Source: Misgurnus anguillicaudatus | Taxonomy: Eukaryota > Chordata > Actinopteri > Cypriniformes > Cobitidae | Reading direction: 5' to 3' | Assembly: GCF_027580225.2 (NCBI RefSeq) | Contig: NC_073358.2 | Span: 6,391,501-6,455,500, forward strand | DNA length: 64,000 nucleotides | In this document: positions 35,741 through 50,700 of the stretch, one piece after another | Position numbering within the stretch: the first letter of the stretch is position 1 | How the letters are laid out: the number at the start of each line of letters is the position of its first letter | The notes under the pieces: model-generated | What the model was told of the DNA's origin: nothing | The model's database searches: none | Seen by the model: only the letters and a program-made list of their open reading frames with translations | Translations under genes and position numbers: made by a program

Positions 35741-38700
35741 TCATGTTTCGGGAAGCTGGCTGATGTCTGTAAAGTTGGTGTCGTTGAGGATGACCCGGAT
35801 GCGCTCTAACGAGTTCGCCTGCCGGATCCGTTCCAACTGCACCTACGAGAGCAAAGCGTTGCATCTTTAGTTGCACACTTATGGTGTTGTGTATCAAAAT
35901 GTGCATTATATGCAACCAATACAGTATTGTACAGTATTTCGCTCTTTTTAGAAAGAAATAATTGACGACGGCCCATTGAATTATAAGAAATTATACCACG
36001 GGTCTTTTGAATGCTGCATTCTGATTGGCTGAGAAATGTTCTATGGGTGTTGATTATTTTTCTGTAAACCGCACACCTAACTTGTCAAATGTCTTAAAAA
36101 TAGGCACCAGAGCAATGTTTGTGGTAACCGTGGTATAAGCAGAATAATTGACTCCGGTCCTTTGAATTATTTGAAAATAATGCACACCTGCGGTGCATTA
36201 CCACCTTGGTGTGCATTATTTTCTTATAATTCAATGGCCCGTCGTCAATTATTCCTTACATAATGCACACCAAGCTGGTAATGCGGATTGCCGTTACACC
36301 GCAGGTGTGCATTATTTTCAAATAATTCAAAGGAGTCAATTATTCCGCTTATACCACGGTTACCACAAACATTGCTCTGGTGCCTATTTTTAAGACATTT
36401 GAAAAGTTAGGTGTGCGGTTTACAGAAAAATAATCAACACCCATAGAGCATTTCTCAGCCAATCAGAATGCAGCATACAACAGACCCGTGGTATAATTAA
36501 GCATAAAGAATTATTATGCTCTGTGTGTGTGAATGGATTTTACCTGAAGAGTCTGAGACAGTTTGACGAAGTCTCTCTGGACCTGCTCGCTGACATCCAG
36601 CTCAGTCTGAAGTCTTTGAGATTTGTCTTTCTCTTCAAACACTTGACTCTCCAAAGCACTCTGCAACACATGCATTTAAATTCACTGTGAAGACTGTTGT
36701 TAATTCAAATGAGCGTGTTAATTTATTAGCATTTCTTTAGCAGTGCAAAGTAGAGGTCTTCACGGGTCCACTTATATCCGAAAACACGAGGTCCGACCCC
36801 AGGAAAGTTTAAAGGATTAGTCCATTTTCTTAAAAAAAAAATCTAGATAATTTACTCACCACCATGTCATCCAAAATGTTGATGTCTGTCTTTGTTTAGT
36901 CGAGAATAAATTATGTTTTTTGAGGAAAACATTCCAGGATTTTTCTCATTTTAATGGACCCCAACACTTAACAGTTTTAATTCAGTTTAAAATTGCAGTT
37001 TCAAAGGACACTAAACGATCTCAAACGATGCATAAGGGTCTTATCTAGCAAAACGACTGTCATTTTTGGTAAGAAAAATTTTAAATATGCACTTTTAATC
37101 CACAACTTCTTGTCTTCAATCAATCAATCAATTTATTTATAGAGCACAATTAAACACAACTGCCGTTGCCCAATGTGCTGTACAAAGCAAACATAAAACC
37201 AATATAGGACGACATAAAACAAAAATATCACAGTTAAGAACAGATAAAACACATTACCAAGTCGTAAAACATATTACCAAGGCAATCACAAGTCTTCCTC
37301 CGGTCGTGTGACGTGCCAGCGCAACCTCATGTAATACGTCATCACGTCAAAAAGTCACGAATGACGTATGCGAAACGACGCCCCAGTGTTTACAAGTGTG
37401 GAGAAAGAGGACCGTTTTGACGTTGTTGTCCGCAAATGTGCGTGTCACATATGTAACGCGTGACCTTTCGACGTCACCACAATAACGTGAGGTCGCGCTA
37501 GCTTGTCACACAGCTGGAGAAAGAAGAGAAGTTGTGGTTTAAAAGTGCGTATTTTTTATTTTTGGCAAGAATTTTTTGCTAGATAAGACCCTTATGCCTC
37601 TTTTGGAGTCCTTTGAAACTGAAATTTTAAACTACATTAAAACATTTAATTACATTTGGGGTCCATTTAAGTCCATCAAAATGAGAAAAATCCTGGACAT
37701 AATTTCTTCTGGACCGAACAAAGAAAGACATCAAGACCCTGGATGACATGGTGGTGAGTAAATTATCTAGAAGAAAATTGACTAATCCTTTAACATGATT
37801 AGCGGTATCGGGTAATTTAAAATGCCAGAGAAGACCCAAACTATCCTGCTTGTGTCCATCAAGTTACTTTTTCTGTATGGGTTCAATCCCAGGAACACAC
37901 ACAGATAAAAATTTTTTTATATATTACATGCACTGTTAATACTGAATTCACACCAAACGCGAATAGAGGGTCAAATTCGCGTCTAGTTTGCCTCTTGAAC
38001 ATTTTGAATGCATCTGCGCGTTTGGAGCGAAATAGACGCGCGTAAAGAAGTAAGCGTTTGGAGCGAAATTAACGCGAAATATCAGTCGTTCCTCCATGTT
38101 GAATGAGTGACTCCGGGCGGGCCTGCTGCCACAGCAGCAAGCAGGCTCCTGATTGGTTAACGCGGTGCAAATTGATGCCAAAGTCCACATTTTTCAATTT
38201 GGGAACTAGATGCGTGATATATACATGGGTATATTTGTAGGAAAAGCCAAAATGACATTGTATGGGTAAAAATAAAAAAACATTTATACCAAAAATCATT
38301 AAGATATTATGCAAAGTTTATGTTTCATGAAGATATTTCGTAAATTTTCTACCCTAAATATATCAAAAACGCGAATAGAGTGTCAAATACGTGTCTAGTT
38401 TTCCTCTTGAACATTTTGAATGCATCTGCGCAAATTGATGGCAAAGTCCAAATTTTTCAACTCGGGAACTAGACGCGTGGTATATCCATGGGTATATTTG
38501 TAGGAAAAGCCAAAATTACATTGTATGGGTCAAAATAAAAAAAATGTATGCCAAAAATCATTAGGATATTATGTAAAGTTCATGTTTTATGAAGATATTT
38601 TCGTAAATTTTCTACCCTAAATATATCAAAAACGCGAATAGAGTGTCAAATACGTGTCTACCACGTGTAATTTACCTCTTGAACATTTTGAATACATCTG

Positions 38701-41700
38701 CGCGTTTGGAGCGAAATAGACGCGCGTAAAAAAGCAAGCGTTTGAAGAGAAATTGACGCAAAATATCAGTCTTTCCTCCATGTTGAATGAGTGACTCCGG
38801 GCGGGCCTGCCGCCACAGCAGCAAGCAGGCTCCTGATTGGTTAACGTGGTGCAAATTGACGCCAAAGTTAAAATTTTTCAACTCGGGAACTAGACGCGTG
38901 GTATATACATGGGTATATTTGTAGGAAAAGCCAAAATTACATTGTATGGGTCAAAATAAAAAAAATTATTTATGCCAAAAATCATTAGAATGTTATGTAA
39001 AGTTCATGTTTCATGAAGATATTTCATACATTTTCTACCGTAAATATATCAAAAACGCAAATAGAGCGTCAAATTCACATTTAGTTTGCTTCTTGAGCAT
39101 TTTGAATCCATCCGTAAAAAGCAAGAGTTAGAAGCGAAATTGACGGAAAATATCAGTCGTTCCTCCATGTTGAATGAGTGACTCCAGGCGGAGGCTCCTG
39201 ATTGGTTAAGTTCACATTTTTCAACTCGAGTCTACTGCTCCGCGCCAAATTCCTCATTCACGCCACAAGACCTTCAGAGGCACGTTAACGTGTCTTTACA
39301 GTGACTTAACATTGAAATAATTTGCACCAGATGTTCTATTCGCGTTTGGTGTGAACGCAGCATAAGTGTCTGTCAAATGCTTAAATGTCAATTTGGTAAA
39401 TGTAATTTAACATTTTAGTTTCATCTGCTGGGACTTTCAGTAAATCATTCTTATCTGATCAGCTGATCGAATCACATGCATTGGGTACATTGTGATTTTT
39501 ACAGTATGAGTAAGATCAGCACGTGGTAATAAAACAAGCAGAGGTCACATGAGAGTTCAGACCTTGCTGCTAAGGGTGTCTTTCAACTGTTCCTCCAGAC
39601 TGTTTTTCAAAGCCTGTACACTTTCCAATGTCTGACTCTTCTCTGCCAGACTGCTCTCCAGCTGTTTAAAAATGTAAAGGATCAGACATTAAAAGAGAAA
39701 TAATGATGAATGAAAGTGAACTAACATGCATTAAAAAATAATAATAAATGCAGAAAAACTGTATTGTTCATTGTTAGTTCATGTTAGCAAATGTATTTAA
39801 TAATGTTAACAAGTACCCTAATATAGTACACTACTAAATACTACCATAATATGTATAAATGCATTAAGATTTAAAGAATGTATACACTTTTGCATTACTT
39901 TATATAATACTGTATTTTGTACTTCTGCCCTACCTGCTCCTTTTCACTCTTCACTCGCTCCAGTTCAGTTTTTAAGCTGGAAAATGATGCTAAAAGACAG
40001 AAGGCAGAGAAAAAAATAAGTCACGTACTCAATGGATGCCCATTTCTCCCTTGACAAGAGAACAAGGAGCCTGTTCTCTTCAGCAACTATATGAATTATT
40101 GACAATGAGATGTGTTAGTGCTAACTGAGCAACAACAAAATTGAAAAAATGGGACTTGACAATGAATAGAGCGGGATTGGTGCATAGTAAATGGGTAAGG
40201 GTGCGTTTGATGTGAAGGTACGAGCATCACTTGGCCTACAGTACTAACTAGTCACCTAAAGAGCAGAAATAGACAGTATTAAGGTTGCCAATGAGCAGTG
40301 TTAAGAAGTATAGCGTCACTGCCGCCGATTTACTGCCGCTTTACCGGCAACAATCACAATTTTCTACCATACTGTTTGCACAAAATGTGTGTCAAGAAGC
40401 AATGTGCTCACTGAAACTGTTAAAAAACTATTCAATACCAATCGCTTGGCATTTACGCTTACCTTTCATAGCAAAATATTTTGTTTTCCACAGTTTAACT
40501 CAGTAACAGTTGTTGTATTTCAGCTATATTTTGTTGACACATGTGTTGCCAATTTAGTGACTTTGTTGCAACATCAGATCAGACACTTCTTTTAGCAACT
40601 TTTTTCATTAAAATGAGTGCCTGGCAACAAATGTGTCAACTTTGTAGAAGGCTGCACCACCCTTAGTGGCTAGCAACAAATCTAGCAACTTTTTAGCCAG
40701 TTGTGTCACCCCTCAGTGCCTGCTTACAAATCTGGCAACTTTTTAGCCAGTTGTGTCACCCCTTAGTGCCTAGCAACAAATCTGGCAACTTTTTAGCCAG
40801 TTGTGTCACCCCTTAGTGCTTAGGAACAAATCTAGCAACTTTGTAGACGGCTGCGTCACCCCTTAGTCGCTAGCAACAAATCTGGCAACTTTTTAGCCAG
40901 TTGTGTCACCCCTTAGTGCTTAGGAACAAATCTAGCAACTTTGTAGACGGCTGCGTCACCCCTTAGTAGCTAGCAACAAATCTGGCATCTTTATAGACTG
41001 CTGCATCATCCATTAGTGGCTAGCAACAAATCTAGCAACTTTGTAGATGGCTGTGCTACCCCTTAGAGGCTAGCAACAAATCTAGCAACTTTGTAGATGG
41101 CTGTGCCACCCCTTAGTGGCTAGCAACAAATCTAGCAACTTTGTAGATGGCTGCATCACCCCCTTAGTGGCTAACAACAAATCTGGCAACTTTTAAGACT
41201 GCTGTGTCACCCCTTAGTAGCTAGCAACAAATCTAGCACCTTTATAGACTGCTGCATCACCCCCTTAGTGGCTCGCAACAAATCTAGCAACTTTGTAGAT
41301 GGCTAGCCATCCCTTAGTGCCTGCCAACAAATCTGGCAACTTTTTGGCCAGTTGTGTCACCCCTTAGTGCCTGCCAACAAATCTGGCAACTTTTTAGCCA
41401 GTTGTGTCACCCCTTAGTGCCTGCCAACAAATCTGGCAAGTTTTAAGACTACTGCGTCACCCCTTAGTAGATAGCAACAAATCTAGCAGCTTTGTAGACT
41501 ACTGCGTCACCCCTTAATAGCCAGCAACAAATCTAGCAACTTCGTAGACGGCTGTGTCACCTCTCAAAAAATCTGGCAACTTTGTAGACGGCTTCGCCAC
41601 CCCTTAGTGGCTAGCAACAAATCTAGCAACTTTGCAGATGGCTGTGTCACCTCTTAGTGCCTAGCAACATATCTAGCAACTTTGTAGATGGCTGTGTCAC

Positions 41701-44700
41701 CTCTTCTTAGCTAGCAACAAATCTAGCAACTTTGTAGGTGGCTTCATCACCCCTTAGTGGCTAGCAACAAATCTGTCAACTTTGTAGGTGGCTTCATCAC
41801 CCCTTAGTGGCTAGTAAAAAATCTTGCAACTTTTGACAACTGCGTCACCCCTCAGTGCCTGGCAACAATCTGGCAACTTTTTTGACAGCTGCATCACCCC
41901 TCAGTGCCTGGCAACAAATCTGGCAACTTTTTTGACAGCTGCATTACTCCTCTGTGCCTGGCATCAAATCTGTCAATTTTTTGACAGCTGCATCACTCCT
42001 CAGTGCCTGGCATCAAATCTGGCAATTTTTTGACAGCTGCATCACTCCTCAGTGCCTGGCAACAAATCTGGCAACTTTTAAGACTGCTGCGTCACCCCTT
42101 AGTAGCTAGCAGCAAATCTAGCAACTTTATAGACTGCTGCATCACCCCTTACTGGCTAGCAACAAATCTAACAACTTTGTAGATGGCTGTGCCACCCCTT
42201 ACTGGCTAGCAACAAATCTAGCAACTTTATAGACTGCTGCATCACCCCTTAGTGGCTAGCAACAAATCTAGCAACTTTTTAGCCAGTTGTGTCACCCCTC
42301 AGTGCCTGCTTACAAATCTGGCAACTTTTTAGCCAGTTGTGTCACCCCCTTAGTGCCTGCTTACAAATCTGGCAACTTTTTAGCCAGTTGTGTCACCCCT
42401 TAGTGCTTAGCAACAAATCTGGCATCTTTATAGACTGCTGCATCACCCCTTAGTGGCTAGCAACAAATCTAGCAACTTTTTAGCCAGTTGTGTCACCCCC
42501 TTAGTGCCTGCCAACAAATCTGGCAACTTTTTAGCCAGTTGTGTCACCCCTTAGTGCCTGCCAAAAAATCTGTCAACTTTTTAGCCAGTTGTGTCACCCA
42601 TTTGTGCCTGCCAACAAATCTAGCAAGTTTTAAGACTACTGCATCACCCCTTAGTGGCTAACAATAAATCTAGCAACTTTGTAGACTACTGCGTCACCCC
42701 TTAATAGCCAGCAACAAATCTAGCAACTTCGTAGACGGCTGTGTCACCTCTCAAAAAAATCTGGCAACTTTGTAGACGGCTTCGCCACCCCTTAGTGGCT
42801 AGCAACAAATCTAGCAACTTTGCAGATGGCTGTGTCACCTCCTAGTGCCTAGCAACATATCTAGCAACTTTGTAGATGGCTGTGTCACCTCTTCTTAGCT
42901 AGCAACAAATCTAGCAACTTTGTAGGTGGCTTCATCACCCCTTAGTGGCTAGCAACAAATCTAACAACTTTTTAGATGGCTGTGTCACCCCTTAGTGGGT
43001 AGTAAAAAATCTTGCAACTTTTGACAACTGCGTCACCCCTCTGTGCCTGGCAACAAATCTGGCAACTTTTTGACAGCTGCATCACCCCTCAGTGCCTGGC
43101 AACAAATATGTCAACTTTTTTGACAACTGCGTCACCCCTCTGTGCCTGGCAACAAATCTGGCAACTTTTTTGACAGCTGCATCACCCCTCAGTGCCTGGC
43201 AACAAATCTGGCAACTTTTTTTGACAGCTGCATCACTCCTCTGTGCCTGGCAACAAATCTGGCAACTTTATAGACTGCTGCATCACCCCTTACTGGCTAG
43301 CAACAAATCTAGCAACTTTATAGACTGCTGCGTCACCCTTTACTGGCTAGCAACAAATCTAGCAACTTTGTAGATGGCTGTGCCACCCCTTACTGGCTAG
43401 CAACAAATCTAGCAACTTTATAGACTGCTGCATCATCCCTTAGTGGCTAGCAACAAATCTGGCAACTTTTTAGGCAGTTGTGTCACCCCCTTAGTGCCTG
43501 CCAACAAATCTGGCAACTTTTTAGCCAGTTGTGTCACCCCCTTAGTGCCTGCCAACAAATCTGGCAACTTTTTAGCCAGTTGTGTCACCCCTTAGTGCCT
43601 GCCAACAAATCTGGCAACTTTTTAGCCAGTTGTGTCACCCCCTTAGTGCCTGCCAACAAATCTGGCAAGTTTTAAGACTACTGCGTCACCCCTTAGTAGA
43701 TAGCAACAAATCTAGCAGCTTTGTAGACTACTGCGTCACCCCTTAATAGCCAGCAACAAATCTAGCAACTTCGTAGACGGCTGTGTCACCTCTCAAAAAA
43801 TCTGGCAACTTTGTAGATGGCTTCGCCACCCCTTAGTGGCTAGCAACAAATCTAGCAACTTTGTAGACGGCTGCGTCACCCCTTAGTGGCTAGCAACAAA
43901 TGTAGCTTTTTCAAGAGCCAATCACTTATCTGTATATGACAGTAAAAATAACGTGATGACATCATGAATATACTAAAACTGTATGACTAACCATCTAGTA
44001 ACTCTCAAAGCAGGCTATTTTACATTGAAAATAGTTGGTAACACAGGCTGCCATTCTACTTGAGATCATTGTTTTTGTGGTAGTTTTAGGGCTAGGCGCT
44101 ATATCGAGTTTTGGTTAAATAAGGTATTGTTACCTATAGGGATACAGGATGAGACAATGCCATATATATCACTATGGTCTAAGATTACCCACCTTTACAA
44201 TAGAAGCTATGCTAGAAATGTACACTAAGGTCAGACATAAGCCTTTCAACCGGCTCGCATTATGTGTCAGCTGTATATTATCAAACAGGGAGGAAAACCC
44301 CTTTGAATTTTATTTTCACACTACACTGTGACATCTCGCATGAGGCTTTGACTTGCAGGTGAACATTTATTCCACTTTGTAGAAAGCAGAGATATTTATT
44401 GTATATCGCCATTCATCCCAAAATTACATAGAGATATGATTTTTTGTCAATATCACCCAGCCCTTGGTACTATAACTTACAACTTTTTCAAAAGAGCAGC
44501 TTGACTGGTAGTGTTGTTAGGCATGCAAAAAAAAAAATTCAAATGCATTTCACACAATGTGGTTTAACACATTTCTATTAGGCTGCACAGGCAGTAACAC
44601 ATTCTAAATTAAACTTGACTGAAGTTAGTATACATCTAAAATGAAGTAGTACACAGTGACATGGATGTGAGAGAAAAGCACGCACACACACAGTGCTCAT

Positions 44701-47700
44701 GGGTTTTGGGTGCGAGCTACTGGTGGTGCCACAAAAGACAGATACAGCCTAAACAAACAGAGTCGGGCAGGGATTCATACCTTCCAAGATGTCTGAATAA
44801 AAGTCACCAATGCAGGGAGAAGTGGAAGAAAGAGAGACAGCATTGAAATGAGATATGAGAGGAAGTAGATAAATGCATTCCACTGAGTGAAGGAGTTTCA
44901 TAACTTTAATTTAGTCTTAACTGCTAAAGCTTAACATTTCAAAAGCGGCAACATATCGCCAGCACAAATATTATTATCTTATTAAAATCAAAAATTATTT
45001 TTTTAACATGTCCATTTATAACCCTAGGAAACAGTGCCCGGTTGCATGAAAGTCCTTAAGCTAAGAAATCCCTTAAATATAAGGTTAAGGGTGCCCTTAA
45101 TAAAAAATGGGTTGCAAGAAAAACCCTTAAGTGAACCTTAAGGCTGCCAATAAGTATTTACCCTTAAATGCTAAAGTATTACCTTAAGTTCTGCTATGCG
45201 TTGCAACAAAGTCCTTAAGTCACATTTTCCCTTAAAAACTTAAGGGACTATAACAGGTCCCTTAACGTCACACACGATGGCTGATTGTATGGTTATTTAA
45301 GAAAATGAAGTACCAACACGCATTTCTAACGATAGAAATAATCCCTTAGAGAAAAAGATGCGCATTTATTAGGAGAATAGCGGTTTGATCTTCCGTCAAT
45401 CTAAAGTGTTTCCAGTTTGAATTACTTAGAGGTTTTATACACGTGGCACTTTACAGTCTGTTATTTGCGATGTTTCATTGTACACAAATCCGCCGTCTGT
45501 TGAGCTGCGTGCGTTGATTTGTTACCGCTGTGAGATTTTGTAACCATAGCAACCGCATCTCCGCTACCGTGTTTTGGCAGAGACTACCGTAAAATACTTA
45601 GTATAAACACTTAGGTAAGGGTGACAGTTAAGACCTTTGTTGCAACGCTCTTAAATAAATCCCTTACCTCAGGGATTTTTTCTCCCTCAGGGAAACCCTC
45701 AACTAAGTAGATTTATGCAACCGGGCACAGATCTTATATGTTTGAGCCCGTTTCAGATGAAGATATAGATTTTGAGAAATAATCAATTGTGTAGAGATTG
45801 TTAATGTTAATGGGCTGTTGAAAATTAGTGGTTTCTCTTTAGTATCCATTTAATTCATTTAACAGATTTAATATTGGGGGCATCAAAATTATTTGAAATA
45901 TTTCAACTTTTTTTAAGTAACGCAATAGTTACTTTCCGTGGTAATTAGTTACTTTTATAATGATGTAACGCAGTTACTAACTCAGTTAAGCTATGCACGT
46001 CCGCACGGGCTGGTTGGTGCATGCGGCAAAAATGACGTCAACGCGGAGTGGCCGTCGTGCGCTTTGGATGTATAACATTTTTGTAACTGCGTGCGCGGCT
46101 CCGAACTCGAGGCCATTCTTTCCGAGCAGACAAGCCTGTGACGTATCTCTTTGATCAATCCATGCAAAACAATGTACATATTTATCTGATACTCTGAAAG
46201 TAAAGTATGAAAACTTTGCAGTTTAAAACACAAATTCTTTTACATATGATTCAGAATGATAATGTTTAATAAAGACATATTTAAGAGATTGTCGTTTTAT
46301 TCATGTTCTAATATTTATATATAAAGCTCTGATGTTACAAGCACCAGGGTTGCACCTGTGGACAACAACTTCTATTCTCTTCTTTGTGTTTGTTTTTGAC
46401 TTGATTGCTCGCGTCGCCCCCTGGTGGTTCAAAGAATAGTGCAACAGCGAGCGCGTCAACTTTAAACGCCTCGTCCATTTGTTGAGACGTGCGCGCGATC
46501 AGCGGAGGCTCGCGTTGTGGACCAAAGCGTGAGTATAAACAAAGCTTTACTTTTTTTGAGAAGTAACTAGTTACTATAACTAATTATTTTTTTAAAGTAA
46601 CGTTCCCGACACTGAACCTTAATAGTCGAACCTCCGCCTAAATGCTAGCATTATATGCTAACATCTTGACTGTTATGTCACAGTCGGTGTTATGTTGAGA
46701 TTGGCCTGTTTTCCAGCTGTTTTTGCATGCATGAAGTTTACATAAGGAGGAGGAAACAATCGTGTTTTGACTAGGGATGCACGATATATCAGCCGACATA
46801 TCGTTATCGGCCGATAACTGCTTATTTTTAATAATATCGGTTATCGGTCTGATAGCAAAATTAGGCCGATAAATGAAAGCCGATAAATTATGGATTATTT
46901 TGGTTTGTTGGCTCATTGCTGGCCATGTGGAGTTTTGATCGGTGCTTTCTGTGACATAGCACGAAGATGACACATGTTGCGGGCTTAAGAAGAGTATGCT
47001 AGTCTAGCGCAAAGACAAGATGTCCGCGATCTGGGAGTTTTTCATTGTGAAATTAATATGAATATTTATCGGCCTATATATATCGGTTATCGGCCCCCAA
47101 ATATAATTATCGGTTATCCGTATCGGCCAAAATTTCCATATTGGTGCATCCCTACTTTTGACTTTATGTATCATGGCAATTATGCACCCCCACAATATGG
47201 CGGACATGTTGATAAATCGTAGCATCAGGCCAATGGTCAACACAAAGTCCATTATGTCCTCCTATCAAAATGAATGACATGTAAACCGTTTATAAATCAA
47301 AGCTGCCTATTTTGAAATCTTTCCTCTGCAGAGGTTAAGCAGTAGTTTTCTTGGTATTGAATACACATTTCTAATAAATTTAGACCTCTTCAATAATATG
47401 TTCAATTGTAGGGTTATTGTGCCATAGGTTCCCCTAGAAAGTTTCCCTAGAAAATTCCCCTGAAGTTTTAAAATAGCAGCAAAAAGTCTGGTTAACACGT
47501 CTTGAAGAGACCTTCCTCTTTAACACAAAAAAAACACACACACAACTGAAAAGTGATTTTTGAAATCATGGTAAGCTTTCAAAACGACAGTCAAAACCAA
47601 ACTCATATCTTAGTTCCTATTAATGTCTAACACATTCATGTTGTAGAACAAAACTGTAAAGTCTCTTCAAATAATGTTAAACATTGGTGATTGAGAGAAA

Positions 47701-50700
47701 ATTCATTTACTTTCTAGATCTCACGACTCAACGACAATATCTGTGACCCTGTTTGTGACATTTAGGTTAAAGTCTCAATCTAATTATGAGATTTTACATG
47801 GCCTTATGTATGTAAATACAGCTGAGTTTAGTGAAAAATTAAAAACTAAACACTACTATACCACCTAATCCGAACTCAAGCTTCTTATGACCCGTTTCAA
47901 CACTCACCAATTTCCTCTTTACATCCCTCGATCTCCATCTGCAGCGTGTCCTCCAGGTTCTCCTTTAGACATTGTTCTGCTTGAAGCTGCTCCTTCAGGA
48001 ACAGAATTTCCGCCTTCAGTTTCTCCTCCAAATGCTCGGCTGCCGTGCGGGCAGAGACAATGTCCGCCCTGTACTGCAATACCAGCTGCTGCAGCTCCTG
48101 TGTAGGAAAATTGTTTAAGTCATTTTAAACTTGACACAGGAAAAAAAATTATGGCACTTGTGTCAGGAGATGATGAAATATCAAAGTCCATGTAATGCAC
48201 ATCTGAATACACGGTGATGTAATAGGCATGCGCACAACGAGACATTCGTGAGTACTTCACAACCATAACTTTAACCAATGAGAACAACTTCATAATCACA
48301 ATAGTGGCCTACAGGGACCTGTGCCATAAGGCCGATGTAGTTGGTTCAGGTAAGGTAGGTTACCATGGGTTTAGGGTACCATGAAAGTAGTTTTGTGGTG
48401 TTCATAGTAACTTACACTACATGGCTAACTTGCTCCGGGGCAGATTATGTTCTGGCTCAGATATCATACTCCGAAATGCAACAAATCAGCAGATTGACAC
48501 TTGAGTCATGCAACTTGCATTGGACGACTGATGCTGTAGTACCTGTACAGTGGTGGGCATGCTAAAATCCTCTTGCTGCTGTAGTGTCAGGTGAAGATTG
48601 TGTTTACCCTGAAGACTATCATTATCTCTCTGCAGTCTGTTCAACTCTTCTGCCACCTGCTCTCTGGACTGTAGCAAGACAGCCTGTGCACACACAAACA
48701 CACATACATTATTTAATGTTTTACATTTAGTCATTTAGCAGACGTCCAGCTTGGACTAGGACCTGCGTGGCATGCCCATTTAGGAAAGGTCTAATTTTCC
48801 CAATATTGTAGGGAATTAATCTACAAGTGCGGGCGGTGCTGGCAACATGGGCCGTGAAGCTAAGCTGATCATCAATGACCACTCCCAGGTTTCTGGCTGT
48901 CCTGGATGGCGTGATGGTCGAGGAACCTAGCTGAATGGAAAGGTTGTGATGAATCTTTGGTTCAGATGATATGACAAGCAGTTCTGTCTTTGGAAGGTTA
49001 AGCTGGAGATGGGGCTCCTTCATCCAGAGTAAGATGTCCCTCAGGCATGCTGAGATGCAGGCGGAAACCGTGGGGTCATCAGGGTGGAACGACAAGTGAA
49101 GTTGAGTGTCATCCGCATAGCAGTGGTAAGAAAAGCCATGTTTTCGAATGACAGAACCCAGGGATGTCATGTATATCGAAAAGAGCAGAGGTCCAAGCAC
49201 GGAGCCTTGAGGCACCCCGGTATCGAGACGTTGGGGTATATAAAGCATATATTAACTCTTTCCCCCCATTGACAAGTGTTCTCCAATACTGATCAACACA
49301 GAAATTAAGAGAAAACGCTTCCCGGCCAATTATGAGTTTTTACGACAATCCATATTTCTGCTATTATCCACCAGGTGGCGCTTACCCAACTTATAAAACA
49401 CTAAAGCATCCACTGATCCAAAAATAGTAACACCACGTATGTTTTGATCATCGTTCTAAATCTAATCTCAAACAAAAGTCCTTGCAATTACCTCTAAAAT
49501 TTGGTATTTTTGAAGAACCTACCCATATTTGAGAGGTGATAAAAAGAGAACAAATGAAGATAAGATGAATTGGTTATGAAAGCAGACTTTCTATTTATTC
49601 ATTTGATATATTGTATGTTTATTTATTTAAAGGAGAAAACTTTCTGGAAGGCATTAAACTTTTCTGTAAATCATTAAAATGCTGACAGGCAGCTTTTTTA
49701 AAAACGTTGGTGGGGAAAGAGTTAAAGAGACCAATCTAGCATTCTAGAGCCTTGCTGAAAACACAACAGAAACCATCACCATTTTAACAAAATTAAGTCT
49801 AAAAATTATAACTGTATTGGTAACTATAATGGTATCTATGGGTCTTTACTGGTAATGTGCTGGGATCTATTGTTGGGATGTTATTTCGTGAATAGGAACC
49901 AAAATAACATCTTCGGTAAACGTATAGATCATGTGCGAAAAGCTTCAAATCCTAGTGGAATACTGTCAAACACATCACAGGAATTTGTAATGATTTTGAT
50001 GGCTGGTAAACAGCTGATGGTTCATAATGGCATTTGTAATTGAAACCAACTACGTTTGTATTGGCTTTCGATCAGGAGGGAGGTTAAATCAAAATGATAG
50101 AACCATTTCCAGTGCCATTTATTTTAGGGAACACATTCACGTCACACCAGTATCGACATTAGCAAATTTTAGCGATACAAATGTTTCTGCTTTATAAAAG
50201 CTTATAGAAACCATTAATTTCTCATAGCCAAGGCTGAATACCATGAGAAATTTATGTTATGCCCTTATCAGTAATTAGGAAAATAATAATTAAAAATATA
50301 TTCAAATTCAAGCCATTCACGAAAATGCATATCAAATGATTGGAAATGGACAACAAAACAAATGCACTGAAAGCCAAATACCATCTGTTCCTGGGTGTTC
50401 CTCTTGGCCTGGCTGAAGGCCTGTCGAAGAACGCCAACAAGAGATTCAGACTCCTCAACCTTCTGCTTCAACTCTGAGATCTGAACCAGACAAAATCAAC
50501 ATTACTAAATATGTTCAGCGATATTGAGAGCGATCCGTGCATACTTTACATTTAAACACTTTAGCATCTTCCAAACTACCTAGCCAGATATCATTTTCAG
50601 GGATTAACACATGTATAGATGTAATGAGTACATGCGATGCCATCCGTGTTTAATTTGTCTAAAGAGGTGTGCTTTACCAAACCCATAGAAGAGAGCAGCA

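Noticed and set aside
41824..43675. Short repetitive frames in the 50-bp minisatellite
   Set aside because: They are interrupted at each third unit or so by the non-multiple-of-three period and lie antisense in a rabep1 intron.
45991..46233. 80-codon minus-strand frame as a small gene
   Set aside because: It lies inside an AAGTAACG-type transposon remnant and resembles no known protein.
48727..49247. Possible host gene encoding a reverse transcriptase
   Set aside because: The frame lacks the N-terminal part, the endonuclease and a proper 3' end, and lies inside a rabep1 intron; it is a truncated LINE copy.
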